Below, in pieces: positions 53,573-62,321 of a stretch of 64,000 nt of DNA (its first letter is position 1; each line of letters opens with the position of its first letter). The stretch covers positions 248,001 through 312,000 of the forward strand of contig CAWHEL010000002.1 in the NCBI GenBank assembly GCA_963828555.1, in the 5' to 3' direction. The translations under genes and the position numbers were made by a program. The stretch comes from JADJPO01 sp963828555. Lineage in GTDB: Bacteria; Actinomycetota; Actinomycetes; Actinomycetales; Kineosporiaceae. A model generated the notes under the pieces. The model worked only from the letters and a program-made list of their open reading frames with translations, searched no databases and had not been told where the DNA came from.

Positions 53573-54493
53573 TCAGCCCCCGGCGTCGGCCGCCGGGGCC
53601 GCGGTCTGCGTGGGCAACGACCTGCCCGGCGCAGGAACCGAAATGGTCACCGTGGGGTCCGGCGGCTTCGTGGGCTCCGGCGTCGTCTTGGTGGGCTCCG
53701 GCGTGGGCTCGGGCGACGAGGTGGTCGGTGTCGGCGTGGGATTCGCCGTCGACGGCTTGGCCGACGGCGACGCCGAGGGCTTGGCCGAGGGCTTGGCCGA
53801 GGGCTTGGCGCTACTCGCCTTCGGCGAGGCCGTGGTCTTCGCCGTCGCCGGCCTGGCCGGCGCAGCGTTCCCCGGCTGGCCGCCGGCGGGCGCGGGGGCG
53901 ACCACCGATGGACCGTTCAGCAGCGACGGCACGGCCACGGAGGGCCCGGGCTGCTCAGCTGTGGGCGCCTCCGGAACCACGGTGGGCTCGATGGTCAACT
54001 GATCGCCGATGTCGACCTTGAAGGCACCCGGCTGGTTCATCATGGCCACCACGACGACACCGCCCACGGCGAGCGTGGCCGCGACGCAGGCCGCCACCAG
54101 CACGGTGCGCCCTCGGAGGCGTGGCCGTTGCTCGCGGCGCAGGAGCGCGGGTCCGAGATCGACCACACGATTACCCCAGCGCTCCGCGCTCAGAGAGGTC
54201 GGGGTGTTCGACCCGAGCACCCGCACCGGAGCCTGAGCGGGTGCGTGCATCGAGGGCGCCCGCCCGGACAGGTCGACCACGACGAGACGACCGAAGGCAT
54301 CCCGGTCCTGCTCCTGGGGTGCGGTGGGCGGTGGCTGGGAGGTCATCGGCGAGATCAGGGTCGGCGGATCCTGCTCGGCGTAGCCCTGCTCGGCGTAGCC
54401 CTGCTGCGGGTAGGGCGGCTCCGGGTAGGGCGGCTGCTGCGAGTAGGGCCGTGGCTCGGTGGGGGGCCCCGCGGTGCGCATGCTGCCCTGCAC
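53573..54493 (-). CDS. Single-pass membrane protein with Pro/Gln N-terminus and Lys-Pro-Ser-Ala repeats
   Basis: 306 residues. The N-terminal domain is cytoplasmic and rich in Pro, Gln and Tyr, with a tandem GYAEQ duplication encoded by repeated 15-base units (about 54372-54402). One membrane helix is near 138-158. The extracellular tail is Ala/Pro/Thr-rich with KPSAKPSAKPSA and TPEPT repeats. The GTG at 54493 follows GGGGAGGAA. Such proteins are often envelope-associated, but no function is known. Confidence 0.65.
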   Translation of the reverse strand: MQGSMRTAGPPTEPRPYSQQPPYPEPPYPQQGYAEQGYAEQDPPTLISPMTSQPPPTAPQEQDRDAFGRLVVVDLSGRAPSMHAPAQAPVRVLGSNTPTSLSAERWGNRVVDLGPALLRREQRPRLRGRTVLVAACVAATLAVGGVVVVAMMNQPGAFKVDIGDQLTIEPTVVPEAPTAEQPGPSVAVPSLLNGPSVVAPAPAGGQPGNAAPARPATAKTTASPKASSAKPSAKPSAKPSASPSAKPSTANPTPTPTTSSPEPTPEPTKTTPEPTKPPDPTVTISVPAPGRSLPTQTAAPAADAGG

Positions 54494-54933
54494 GGTTCCT
54501 CCCCCTCCCTTCAACTCGCGACGCCGGTCCGGGTCGACACTCGCCCGCCCTGACACTTCTCGACATGTGACGCTGCCATGGTCAGGAAGCGCAAGCCTCC
54601 GCCACTACGGTAGGCCACCACATGGGGGCCCACGGCACCAAACCTCAGGGTGATCAATCCAACGGTGTCAGCGCCACGCTCTTTGCCCACATTGAGGGGC
54701 TTCCATGCGCCGCTTTGTCATTCCCTTGGCGTTCTCTTGTGGTTCGCTGACGACTCGGATGTCCCATTCGCCCTGGCCCGCCCCCACACGCCGATAGCGC
54801 CCGAAGCGAGCACTCTTCACCCACTTCGCGTGTCCTCCGCAGCGGCCTGCCCGGTTCGATCCGGGCGCGGTTCCTGACCGCCCGTTTGGCCAGAGGGTTG
54901 CAGCCCACCCGGCCCGGGGACTGGAATCTGGGC
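54494..54933. other. Long intergenic region between housekeeping and sugar blocks
   Basis: 440 bases, less GC-rich than the surroundings, with several short open frames but none with good codon bias or a ribosome site. It contains a hairpin GCCCGG-TTCGAT-CCGGGC around 54849-54866. It may be the scar of an insertion, since it borders a block of unrelated catabolic genes. Confidence 0.4.
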
Positions 54934-55977
54934 ATGACGACATCTGAGATGCGCCGCGTCGTGGTCTCGCCCCAGAGCATCGACGTGGTCAGCGCGACCG
55001 TGCCCCAGCCCGGCCCACGAGACGCCCTCGTGCGGGCAGTCGTCGCGGGCATCTGCGGCTCCGACACCCACGCTGCCCATGGCCGGCACCCGTTCATCCG
55101 GCTGCCCTATCACCCAGGGCACGAAGTGGTGGGCGTGGTGGAGGCAGTGGGCAGCGAGGCCGGCTCGGTGAGCCCGGGTCAACGGGTCACGGTGGAGCCC
55201 GACCTGCCCTGCTGGGCCTGCAAACCGTGCACCACCGGCCGGCAGAACCTCTGCGAGAACCTGCAGTTCTTCGGCTGCGGGTGGGAACAGGGCGGCATGG
55301 CCGACTATTTCACCGTGGCTGCCAACCGGCTGCACGTCGTCCCGGACGACCTGGACTACCGGGCGGCATCACTGATCGAGCCACTGTCCACGCCAGTGCA
55401 CGCCGTCCGCCTCGCCGGGGATGTCGCGGGCAAGGCGGTCGCGGTGCTCGGCGCCGGCACCATCGGGCTCCTCGTGCTGAGCGTTCTCCGCGCCCATGGC
55501 GCCCGGCGGGTGGTAGTCACCGACATGCTCGCGGCCAAGCGCGAGCGGGCGCTGCGGCTGGGCGCCGACATCGCCGTGGATGCAGCCGCGGAGGACGCCG
55601 TGGCACAGGTCCGTTCGGCGCTCGGCGAGAGCGCCGACGTCGTCTTCGACTGTGTCGCAGCCCAATCCACAGTGAGCCAGGCCGTGGCGATGGCCAGCAA
55701 GGGCGGCACCGTGGTCGTGGTCGGGGTGCCCACCGGCGATGTGTCTGTACCGCTGCCGATCGTGCAGGACCACCAGGTACGCATTCAGGGCAGCGCGACC
55801 TACCTGCCCGAGGACTACGCCGAGTCGATCACTCTGCTGCAACGGGGAGCGATCCCGGTGACCGACATCGTGACGGCGGTCCTGCCGATGGAGTCCGTGG
55901 CCGAGGCCTTCGCGCAGTCCGTGAGCGGTGATCAGATCAAGGTGCTGCTCGCCATCGATCCCGATTCCCACGTATGA
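54934..55977 (+). CDS. Zinc-dependent alcohol dehydrogenase, L-idonate/galactitol type
   Basis: 347 residues of the medium-chain dehydrogenase family. Catalytic-zinc ligands are in AGICGSDTH (Cys) and YHPGHEVVG (His/Glu); the structural zinc loop is CWACKPCTTGRQNLC. The NAD fold VAVLGAGTIGLLVLS follows. Closest in type to L-idonate 5-dehydrogenase and polyol dehydrogenases. It precedes an SDR of the gluconate 5-dehydrogenase type by 34 bases, a pairing that suggests oxidation of a sugar acid or polyol in two steps. Start ATG at 54934. Confidence 0.85.
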   Translation: MTTSEMRRVVVSPQSIDVVSATVPQPGPRDALVRAVVAGICGSDTHAAHGRHPFIRLPYHPGHEVVGVVEAVGSEAGSVSPGQRVTVEPDLPCWACKPCTTGRQNLCENLQFFGCGWEQGGMADYFTVAANRLHVVPDDLDYRAASLIEPLSTPVHAVRLAGDVAGKAVAVLGAGTIGLLVLSVLRAHGARRVVVTDMLAAKRERALRLGADIAVDAAAEDAVAQVRSALGESADVVFDCVAAQSTVSQAVAMASKGGTVVVVGVPTGDVSVPLPIVQDHQVRIQGSATYLPEDYAESITLLQRGAIPVTDIVTAVLPMESVAEAFAQSVSGDQIKVLLAIDPDSHV

Positions 55978-56011
55978 CCCGCGAATCAGTCCGCGAGCGA
56001 AGGATGACCCC

Positions 56012-56779
56012 ATGACCGTCCTGGATGCCTTCTCACTGCGCGGAAAGCTCGCCGTCGTCACGGGAGCGAATCGCGGGATCGGGCGCTCGCTGGCGATCGC
56101 CCTGGGCGAGGCCGGGGCCGACGTCGGCCTGCTGGTCCGGCGCCCCGAGACCTGCACCGACCTGATCACCGAACTGGAGGGTCTGGGGGTGCGCGCCCAG
56201 GCCTTCGCCGCCGACGTCACGCGATCCGCGGAGGTGGTTCGGGCGGCGGCGGAGATCGAGGAGGCGCTCGGGACCGTCGACGTACTGGTGAACAACGCCG
56301 GCACCTGCATCCATCGCCCCGCGCTCGAGGTCACCGACGAGGAGTGGCAGCAGGTCTTCGACGTCAACGTGACCGGAGTGTGGAACTGCTGTCAGGCCTT
56401 CGGGGCACAGATGGCCCGCCAGGGCGGCGGCTCGATCGTCAACATAGGATCGATCTCGGCGCTGATCGTCAACCGCCCGCAGTGGCAGCCGGCGTACAAC
56501 GCCTCCAAGGCAGCCGTGCATCAGCTCACCAAGTCGCTCGCGGCCGAATGGGCGCCGCTGGGGATCAGGGTGAACGCGCTGGCCCCCGGATACGTGAAGA
56601 CCGAGATGGCACCGGTGGACGAGCCTCAGTTCCGCCGGAACTGGATCGAGGACGCCCCGATGCAGCGCTACGCCCTCCCCGAGGAATTGGGGCCCAGCGT
56701 GATCTACCTGGCCGGCGCCGCATCGGCCTTCATGACCGGCTCCGTCCTGGTGATCGACGGCGGCTACACCGTCTTCTGA
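56012..56779 (+). CDS. Short-chain dehydrogenase, gluconate 5-dehydrogenase type
   Basis: 255 residues. Rossmann signature TGANRGIG (18-25), NNAG (about 90), the catalytic GSIS, and Y-x3-K in YNASK. The C-terminal NALAPGYVKTEM and VIDGGYTVF are as in IdnO-like enzymes. Likely NAD(P)-dependent oxidoreductase of a keto-sugar acid. Forms an operon with the preceding dehydrogenase. Confidence 0.87.
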   Translation: MTVLDAFSLRGKLAVVTGANRGIGRSLAIALGEAGADVGLLVRRPETCTDLITELEGLGVRAQAFAADVTRSAEVVRAAAEIEEALGTVDVLVNNAGTCIHRPALEVTDEEWQQVFDVNVTGVWNCCQAFGAQMARQGGGSIVNIGSISALIVNRPQWQPAYNASKAAVHQLTKSLAAEWAPLGIRVNALAPGYVKTEMAPVDEPQFRRNWIEDAPMQRYALPEELGPSVIYLAGAASAFMTGSVLVIDGGYTVF

Positions 56780-56796
56780 CCCACCCCATCCCATCC

Positions 56797-56859
56797 CGAA
56801 GAGTGGTCAGTTCTCGGGCAGCACACGCGCGCGCCTGCCCGAGAAGTGACCCCTCTTCG
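56797..56859. repeat. Palindromic element A4 (diverged GAGTGGTC family)
   Basis: Arms 56797-56821 and 56835-56859 pair at 23 of 25 positions, beginning CGAAGAGTGGTC. The outer GAGTGGTC (with one change on the right side) is that of A1-A3, but the inner arm TTCTCGGGCAG is unrelated and still self-complementary. It lies between the convergent stops of the SDR and the polyol dehydrogenase. Confidence 0.65.
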
Positions 56860-56884
56860 CAGGAAACGTTCTCGGCCAGGGGCT

Positions 56885-57889
56885 TCAGGCGGGCGGGGCG
56901 CTCGGGTTCACCTGGATCTTGCGGCCGATGCCCTGTTTGAACTGCTCGAGCGCCGCCGGGTAGTTGTCCAGCGGGTAGCGGTCACTGATCATGACCTCGG
57001 GGTTCAGCACGCCGGCGGCGAACAGGTCGGCGGCTCGCTCGTAGGAGTGCAGCACCGCCATCGACCCGACGATCCTGATCTCCTGGTTGTAGATCTTGAA
57101 CGGCTTCCAGGTGGCCACGGCGCCCTCGTCGGAGACGCCGAACTGCAGGAACGTGCCGCCCTTGCCCACCCGGTCCAGGCCGTCCTGGATCGCCGCGACG
57201 ACGCCGGTGCAGTCGATCACGATCTCCCAGCCGCGGGGCCGCTCGATCTCGTCGGCCGAGGTGACCGCGTTCGTGACGCCGAGGAGCCGCGCCGTCTCCA
57301 GGCGATTGGCGTTGATGTCCACCATGTCGACACTGGCTGCCCCCGCGCGCTTGGCCAGCTCCAGGTTCATCAGGCCCATGGTTCCGGCGCCGTAGATCAG
57401 GTAGTGGTCGCCCAGCTTGGCTTTGAGCACGTCGAAGCCGCGCACAGTGCACGAGAGCGGCTCGATCAGCGCGGCGTCCGCCGTGCTGACGTGGTCGGGC
57501 AGCTTGACGCAGTTGGCCACCGGGGCCTTGCAGAACTCGGCCGCGGCGCCGTAGACGCTCACCCCGATCGCGTTCCAGCGCTCACACAGGTTCCCGTGGC
57601 CCTGGCGGCAGTAGTAGCACTCGCCGCAGAACAGCGACGGGTCCACCGCCACCCGGTCGCCGACGGCGATCTCGGTGACGGCGGAACCGATCTCCACCAC
57701 GGTGCCGGCGAACTCGTGCCCGGGTACCACCGGCAGGGTCGGCGCGAACTCCCCCTGCAGGATGTGCAGGTCGGTTCCGCAGATCCCGCACCCCTCAACG
57801 GAAACCACCACGTCTCGTGGGCCTGGTGTGGGGTCTGGCACCTGGGTGACCTCGACCTGTCCCACCCCGGTGATGACGGCGGCTTTCAT
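56885..57889 (-). CDS. Zinc-dependent polyol dehydrogenase (sorbitol/arabitol type)
   Basis: 334 residues. Catalytic zinc: CGICGTD (Cys) and PGHEFAGTV (His/Glu). Structural zinc: CGECYYCRQGHGNLC, four cysteines. NAD fold YLIYGAGTMGLMNLELA. Last gene of the minus-strand operon with two permeases, binding protein, PfkB kinase and DeoR regulator. Likely oxidises the imported polyol to a ketose; exact substrate not decided. Confidence 0.87.
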   Translation of the reverse strand: MKAAVITGVGQVEVTQVPDPTPGPRDVVVSVEGCGICGTDLHILQGEFAPTLPVVPGHEFAGTVVEIGSAVTEIAVGDRVAVDPSLFCGECYYCRQGHGNLCERWNAIGVSVYGAAAEFCKAPVANCVKLPDHVSTADAALIEPLSCTVRGFDVLKAKLGDHYLIYGAGTMGLMNLELAKRAGAASVDMVDINANRLETARLLGVTNAVTSADEIERPRGWEIVIDCTGVVAAIQDGLDRVGKGGTFLQFGVSDEGAVATWKPFKIYNQEIRIVGSMAVLHSYERAADLFAAGVLNPEVMISDRYPLDNYPAALEQFKQGIGRKIQVNPSAPPA

Positions 57890-57913
57890 GGGTTTCTCCT
57901 CACGGGTTGGCGG

Positions 57914-58816
57914 CTATTTGACTGCGCCGAGGGAGAGCCCCCGGACCAGCTTGTCCTGCGCGGCCCACCCGGCGATGAGTACGGGGAGGGACACCATGGT
58001 CGCCGCGGCGCACAGCTGGGCCAGGAACAGGCCCTCGCTGGTGATGAAGCCGACCAGGAACACCGGTGCGGTCGAGGAGCGGACGGCGGTGAGGTTGACT
58101 GCGAACAGGAATTCGTTCCAGGAGAAGATGAAGCAGATCAGTGCGGTGGCGGCGACGCCGGGCATCGCGACGGGCCAGACGATGCTGCGCAGGAGCCGGA
58201 TCAGTCCGGCGCCGTCGACCTCGGCGGCCTCCAGGATCTCCTTGGGGACCTCGGCGAGGAAGGACTGCATCATCCAGATCGCGATCGGCAGGTTCATCGA
58301 GGTGTAGAGGATGATCAGGGTCCAGATGTTGTCCAGCATGCCGACCTGTTTGACGATCAGGTAGATCGGGAGCAGCGCGGCGATCGCGGGCAGGAACTTG
58401 GTGGACAGGAAGAAGAACATCACATCGGTCCACTTCTCGACCGGCTTGACGCTCAACGCATACGCCGCAGGGATCGCGAACGCCAGGACCAGCAGGGTGG
58501 AGATCACCGACGCCATCCCGGAGTTGATGAGGAACGGTTCGATGCCCCGCTCGAACAGAGCCCGGTAGCCGTTCAAGGTCAACGGGGCGGTCAGGGTGGG
58601 CGGGTTGGTGGCAGCGTCGGCCTCGGTGTGGAAGGAGGTCAGCACCATCCACGCCACCGGTGCGAAGAAGATCAGGGTCGCGGTCCAGGCGAGCAGGGTC
58701 CAGATCGGGCCGCCCCGAGGGGCCACACCCTGTTCGAGGACGGCCTTGCGGCGCAGCCGACGCCGAACCCCACTCGCCCCGCCGGTTGTCGCAATCGTCG
58801 TGGTGGAGGCGCTCAT
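57914..58816 (-). CDS. Carbohydrate ABC transporter permease (MalG type)
   Basis: 300 residues, six membrane helices. The EAA loop EILEAAEVDGAGLIRLLRSI is near 191-210. It partners the MalF-type permease, whose stop it overlaps by 4 bases (ATGA). Similar to polyol transporters (SmoG type). Confidence 0.92.
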   Translation of the reverse strand: MSASTTTIATTGGASGVRRRLRRKAVLEQGVAPRGGPIWTLLAWTATLIFFAPVAWMVLTSFHTEADAATNPPTLTAPLTLNGYRALFERGIEPFLINSGMASVISTLLVLAFAIPAAYALSVKPVEKWTDVMFFFLSTKFLPAIAALLPIYLIVKQVGMLDNIWTLIILYTSMNLPIAIWMMQSFLAEVPKEILEAAEVDGAGLIRLLRSIVWPVAMPGVAATALICFIFSWNEFLFAVNLTAVRSSTAPVFLVGFITSEGLFLAQLCAAATMVSLPVLIAGWAAQDKLVRGLSLGAVK

Positions 58817-59772
58817 GAGCTGGTCTCCTCACGGAACAGGGACGACACGGTGCGCAGCGCGAAGGTCGCCACGATGATGGTTCCCACCACGACTACGACT
58901 CCACCCGCCGCGGCCTCGCCGTACTCGTACTTGCGGAACATGGTCAGATAGATCTCGTACGGCAGGTTCGTGGTCGCCGTCCCCGGTCCGCCCTGGGTGA
59001 TGGTGTAGACGGCGTCGAAGGTCTGCACCAGGTAGATCGACCCCAGCAGCACCGACAGTTCCAGGTACTGACGCAGGTGGGGCAGGGTCAGGAACCGGAA
59101 GGTCTGAAACCCGGACGCACCGTCCACCTTCGCGGCCTCGATGATGTCACCCGGTTGCGCCTGCAGGCCGGCGAGCAGGATCAGCATCATGAACGGGGTC
59201 CACTGCCACACCAGCGCTGCGACCACGGCTGACATCGGCATCGCCGACACCCAGTCGATGACCGGGCCCTGCTCGGCCCCGAAAGCCCGCCAGATGACAT
59301 TGAGGACGCCGTTGAACAGGCCGTAATCGGGGTTGTAGAGGGCGTGCTTCCACAGCAGGGCGGCCGCCACCGGCATCACCAGGAACGGCGCGATCAGCAG
59401 GGTGCGCGCCAGGCCGCGGCCGGGGAAGTTACGGTCCAGCAGCACCGCCAGGCCCAGGCCCAGCACCAGAGAGACCAGCACCGCCGACGCCGTCAGCACG
59501 ACCGTGTTCATGACCGCGTTGCGCAACCGTTCGTCGGTGAACACGGTCACGTAGTTGGCGAGCCCAGCGAAGCGTCGCTCCCCGGGCCGCAGGACGTTCC
59601 AGTGCCACAACGACAGCCCGATCGTGACCACGAACGGGATCTGGGTCACCACGATCGTGAAGATCAGTGCAGGAAGCAGCGGCGCCCGGCGACGCATCCG
59701 CGCCGCGGAGCTGGGCCGGTAGGCGTGGACCTCGGCACCGGTGGAGTCGATGGCCGTGGCGGACATCGTCAT
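58813..59772 (-). CDS. Carbohydrate ABC transporter permease (MalF type)
   Basis: 319 residues, six membrane helices after a charged N-terminus (PSSAARMRRRAP). The EAA loop DIIEAAKVDGASGFQTFRFL is near 210-229. Forms a heterodimer with the MalG-type partner. No ATPase gene is in the operon. Confidence 0.92.
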   Translation of the reverse strand: MTMSATAIDSTGAEVHAYRPSSAARMRRRAPLLPALIFTIVVTQIPFVVTIGLSLWHWNVLRPGERRFAGLANYVTVFTDERLRNAVMNTVVLTASAVLVSLVLGLGLAVLLDRNFPGRGLARTLLIAPFLVMPVAAALLWKHALYNPDYGLFNGVLNVIWRAFGAEQGPVIDWVSAMPMSAVVAALVWQWTPFMMLILLAGLQAQPGDIIEAAKVDGASGFQTFRFLTLPHLRQYLELSVLLGSIYLVQTFDAVYTITQGGPGTATTNLPYEIYLTMFRKYEYGEAAAGGVVVVVGTIIVATFALRTVSSLFREETSS

Positions 59773-59820
59773 CTTGAGCCTCCAGGCGTGACGTCAGAGC
59801 GAGCGTGGGATGAGTTGAGG

Positions 59821-59884
59821 GCCCAGCCGGCCGGCTGAACAACCGACCGGCCGGGCGCTCTCACCCGGTGAACAGCAGGGTGAG
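59821..59884 (-). terminator. Two tandem hairpins between the binding-protein and permease genes
   Basis: On the minus strand, a CTCACCC/GGGTGAG stem (59860-59884) begins three bases after the binding-protein stop. A second stem (59821-59834 with 59843-59856, 12 of 14 paired) follows. They probably protect or partly terminate the message so that more binding protein than permease is made, as in mal-type operons. Confidence 0.5.
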
Positions 59885-59887
59885 CGA

Positions 59888-61273
59888 CTACTTGCGGTAC
59901 TTCACCGCGACTGCCTCGGCCAGTTTCTGACCATTGGCCAGGGCCTCCTCGACCGTGCCCTTGCCGGAGATGGCCGCCGAGACCTCTTGCGAGACCTTGG
60001 TTCCCAGGTCGGCGAACTCAGGCACGGTGACGAACTGGATGCCCACGGTCGGTCGCGGCTGGACGCCCGGGTTGGCCGGGTCGACCTCTTCGATCGACTT
60101 CAGGGTCAGCTCGCCGAAGGCCGCAGCGGCCGTCTTGTACTCGGGGATCGAGTACGTCGACGCACGCTTGCCAGACGGCACCCGCGGCCAGCCCAGCTTC
60201 TCGCCGACCAGCTTCTCGTAGTCCTTGCTGGTCGACCAGAGGATGAACTTCGAGGCCGCGTCGGACTTCTTCGTGGTCGTCGGCATGACCCAGGCCCACG
60301 CCCACAGCCACCCGGACGCCTTGGTCTTCTCGACCGGAGCGTAGGCGTAGCCGACCTTGCCCGCGACCTTGGACACCGCGGTGTCCTCGAGCGAGCCGGC
60401 GGCCGAGGTGGCGTCGTACCACATGGCCACCTTGTTCTGGCTCATCGCGGTCAGGCACTCGGTGAAGCCGGCCTGGCCCGCTCCGGGCTCACCGTGGGCC
60501 TTGATCAGGTCCACGTAGAAGGTGACCGCCTTGGTGAACTCGGGCGAGCTCACCTGGGGCTGCCAGTCCGCCGTGAACCAGGTGCCGCCGAAGGTGTTGA
60601 CGACGGTGGTCAACGGGGCGAAGACCTCGCCCCAGCCCGGCAGACCGCGAAGGCAGATGCCCTTCATGCCCGGCTCCGCGCCGTCCATCTTCGCAGCGAA
60701 GTCGGCCACCTGGGTCCAGGTGGGCCGCTCGGGCATGGTGATGCCCTTGGCCTCGAAGAGGTCCTTGCGGTACATCAGGAACGACGACTCACCGTAGAAC
60801 GGAAGACCGTAGGCCTTGCCGTCCTCACCGGACAGACCCTTGACGATCGAGGGCAGGATGTCGGCGTAGTCGTAGGCAGCGTCGGCCTTGGCGTAGCTGT
60901 CCAGCTCGTGCAGCCAGCCGTTCTTCGCCCAGATCGGCACCTCGTACATGCCGACCGTCGCCACGTCGTACTGACCGGCCTTGGTCGCCACGTCCTGGGT
61001 GACCTTGTCCCGCAACTCGTTCTCCGGTAGCACGGTGTAGTTGACCGTGATCCCGGTGTCCTTGGTGAAGGTGTCGGCGGTGAGCTTCTGGATGTCGGTC
61101 ATCTGCGGGTTGGCGACCATCAACACGTTGATGGACGTCGCACCCCCCGAACCGCCGCTGGCAGTGGAGTCGCCACCGCCACCGCCGGCGCCTGCACAGG
61201 CCGACACCACCGCCGCCGTCGTCAGAGCGCTCACCATGACGGTGAGGCGCCGCATTCTGGAGTGTCGAGACAC
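59888..61273 (-). CDS. Sugar/polyol ABC transporter substrate-binding lipoprotein
   Basis: 461 residues. Lipobox VVSAC then a Gly/Ser linker, and a type-1 solute-binding fold (ESFLMYRKDLFE near the start of the ligand cleft, AMWYDATSAAG, WAWAWVMPTTTKK and SDAASKFILW). Similar to SmoE/polyol-binding proteins. First transport gene of the operon. Confidence 0.9.
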   Translation of the reverse strand: MSRHSRMRRLTVMVSALTTAAVVSACAGAGGGGGDSTASGGSGGATSINVLMVANPQMTDIQKLTADTFTKDTGITVNYTVLPENELRDKVTQDVATKAGQYDVATVGMYEVPIWAKNGWLHELDSYAKADAAYDYADILPSIVKGLSGEDGKAYGLPFYGESSFLMYRKDLFEAKGITMPERPTWTQVADFAAKMDGAEPGMKGICLRGLPGWGEVFAPLTTVVNTFGGTWFTADWQPQVSSPEFTKAVTFYVDLIKAHGEPGAGQAGFTECLTAMSQNKVAMWYDATSAAGSLEDTAVSKVAGKVGYAYAPVEKTKASGWLWAWAWVMPTTTKKSDAASKFILWSTSKDYEKLVGEKLGWPRVPSGKRASTYSIPEYKTAAAAFGELTLKSIEEVDPANPGVQPRPTVGIQFVTVPEFADLGTKVSQEVSAAISGKGTVEEALANGQKLAEAVAVKYRK

Positions 61274-61304
61274 TAGTTCCTCCTTGAACAGTGCGTGGGT
61301 TGCC

Positions 61305-62321
61305 TCACGCGTGCGCCGTCGCGCTGGTTGGTGGTTGGCCTGTGGGGTCGGCCGCGCTCCGGCGCACTCCTCGCGCCGTCTCGCTCACCTCGACCGCCGG
61401 ACCGTCGTCCGGATCGAGGTCACCGGGGTTCATCACCGTGGTGGGCGACAGACATGCCGCCCGCCCCCAGGTGACCGCCCGGACCAGCCGCGAGGAAGGA
61501 TCGCTCCCACCGGCCAGCCAACCGGACAGGAGAGCATCTCCCGCACCGGCTGTGTTCACAGGGACCGCGGCCTGGCCGCGGGCATGCAGCGCGACCATCC
61601 CGTCGGTCCAGATCGCGCCGTCGGCGCCGAGACTGACCAGCAGTTCGCATCCGTGGTCTGCAGCGAATCCCGCGGCCGCCTCGGCCAGCGCCTCCAGGCC
61701 GTCTTCTAGCGCCGCGGCCACCGCGGGGCTGACCGCAGCCAGCTCACGAGCGTTCGGGGAGAACAGATCTGCGCCGGTCTGCAGCGCAGCCGCCAGCGCG
61801 TCCCCGGAACTGTCCACCGCGCAACGGACGCCGGCGGCGCGGGCGACCTCGATCAGCCGGGTGACCAGCCCTCCGTCGGCACCGGGCGGCAGGGAGCCGC
61901 AGATCGCCAGCCAGGTGGCGCCGGCGGCGAGGGACTGCGCGGTCGCGGCCACCAGCGCGTCCTGCTCGGCGGCGGAGAACGCCGCACCCGGGCCGTTCAA
62001 TTTGGTGGTCGGTCCACCCGGGGCCAGCACGGTGGTGTTCACCCGGGTGGCGCCGGCCGTGCTCACCGCACGGTGGCGGACGCCGTCGCGATCGAGCAGC
62101 TGCACCAGTTGCGCGCCGGTCGCTCCACCGACCCCGAGCACGGCCTCCGAGGCCACGCCCGCACCGGCCAGGGTGCGGGTCACGTTGACGCCCTTACCGC
62201 TGGCCTCGATCGACACCGATGCCGCGCGGTGCACCTCGATGTCGTTGCGGGTCAGGGCATCCCCGGGGGTCAGGGTGTAAGTCAGGTCCAGCCCGGGATT
62301 GGGGGTCACCGTGACGATCAC
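61305..62321 (-). CDS. PfkB-family sugar kinase (1-phosphofructokinase/tagatose-6-P kinase type)
   Basis: 338 residues. Starts VTVTPNPGLDLTYTL, typical of FruK/LacC. Substrate loop SGKGVNVTRTL (about 42-52) and anion hole NTAGAGDALLSGW with the catalytic Asp. Phosphorylates the ketose phosphate made by the pathway. Overlaps the DeoR gene by 4 bases (ATGA). About 25 extra residues at the C-terminus look disordered. Confidence 0.88.
   Translation of the reverse strand: MIVTVTPNPGLDLTYTLTPGDALTRNDIEVHRAASVSIEASGKGVNVTRTLAGAGVASEAVLGVGGATGAQLVQLLDRDGVRHRAVSTAGATRVNTTVLAPGGPTTKLNGPGAAFSAAEQDALVAATAQSLAAGATWLAICGSLPPGADGGLVTRLIEVARAAGVRCAVDSSGDALAAALQTGADLFSPNARELAAVSPAVAAALEDGLEALAEAAAGFAADHGCELLVSLGADGAIWTDGMVALHARGQAAVPVNTAGAGDALLSGWLAGGSDPSSRLVRAVTWGRAACLSPTTVMNPGDLDPDDGPAVEVSETARGVRRSAADPTGQPPTSATAHA

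Noticed and set aside
54846..54866. GCCCGGTTCGATCCGGGC, looking like a tRNA T-arm
   Set aside because: The T-stem cannot form with a 7-base loop because of mismatches, and no acceptor or anticodon stem flanks it.
54650..54943. Short open frames on both strands between the membrane protein and the dehydrogenase
   Set aside because: None has a ribosome site, family motif or clear codon bias, and they overlap each other.
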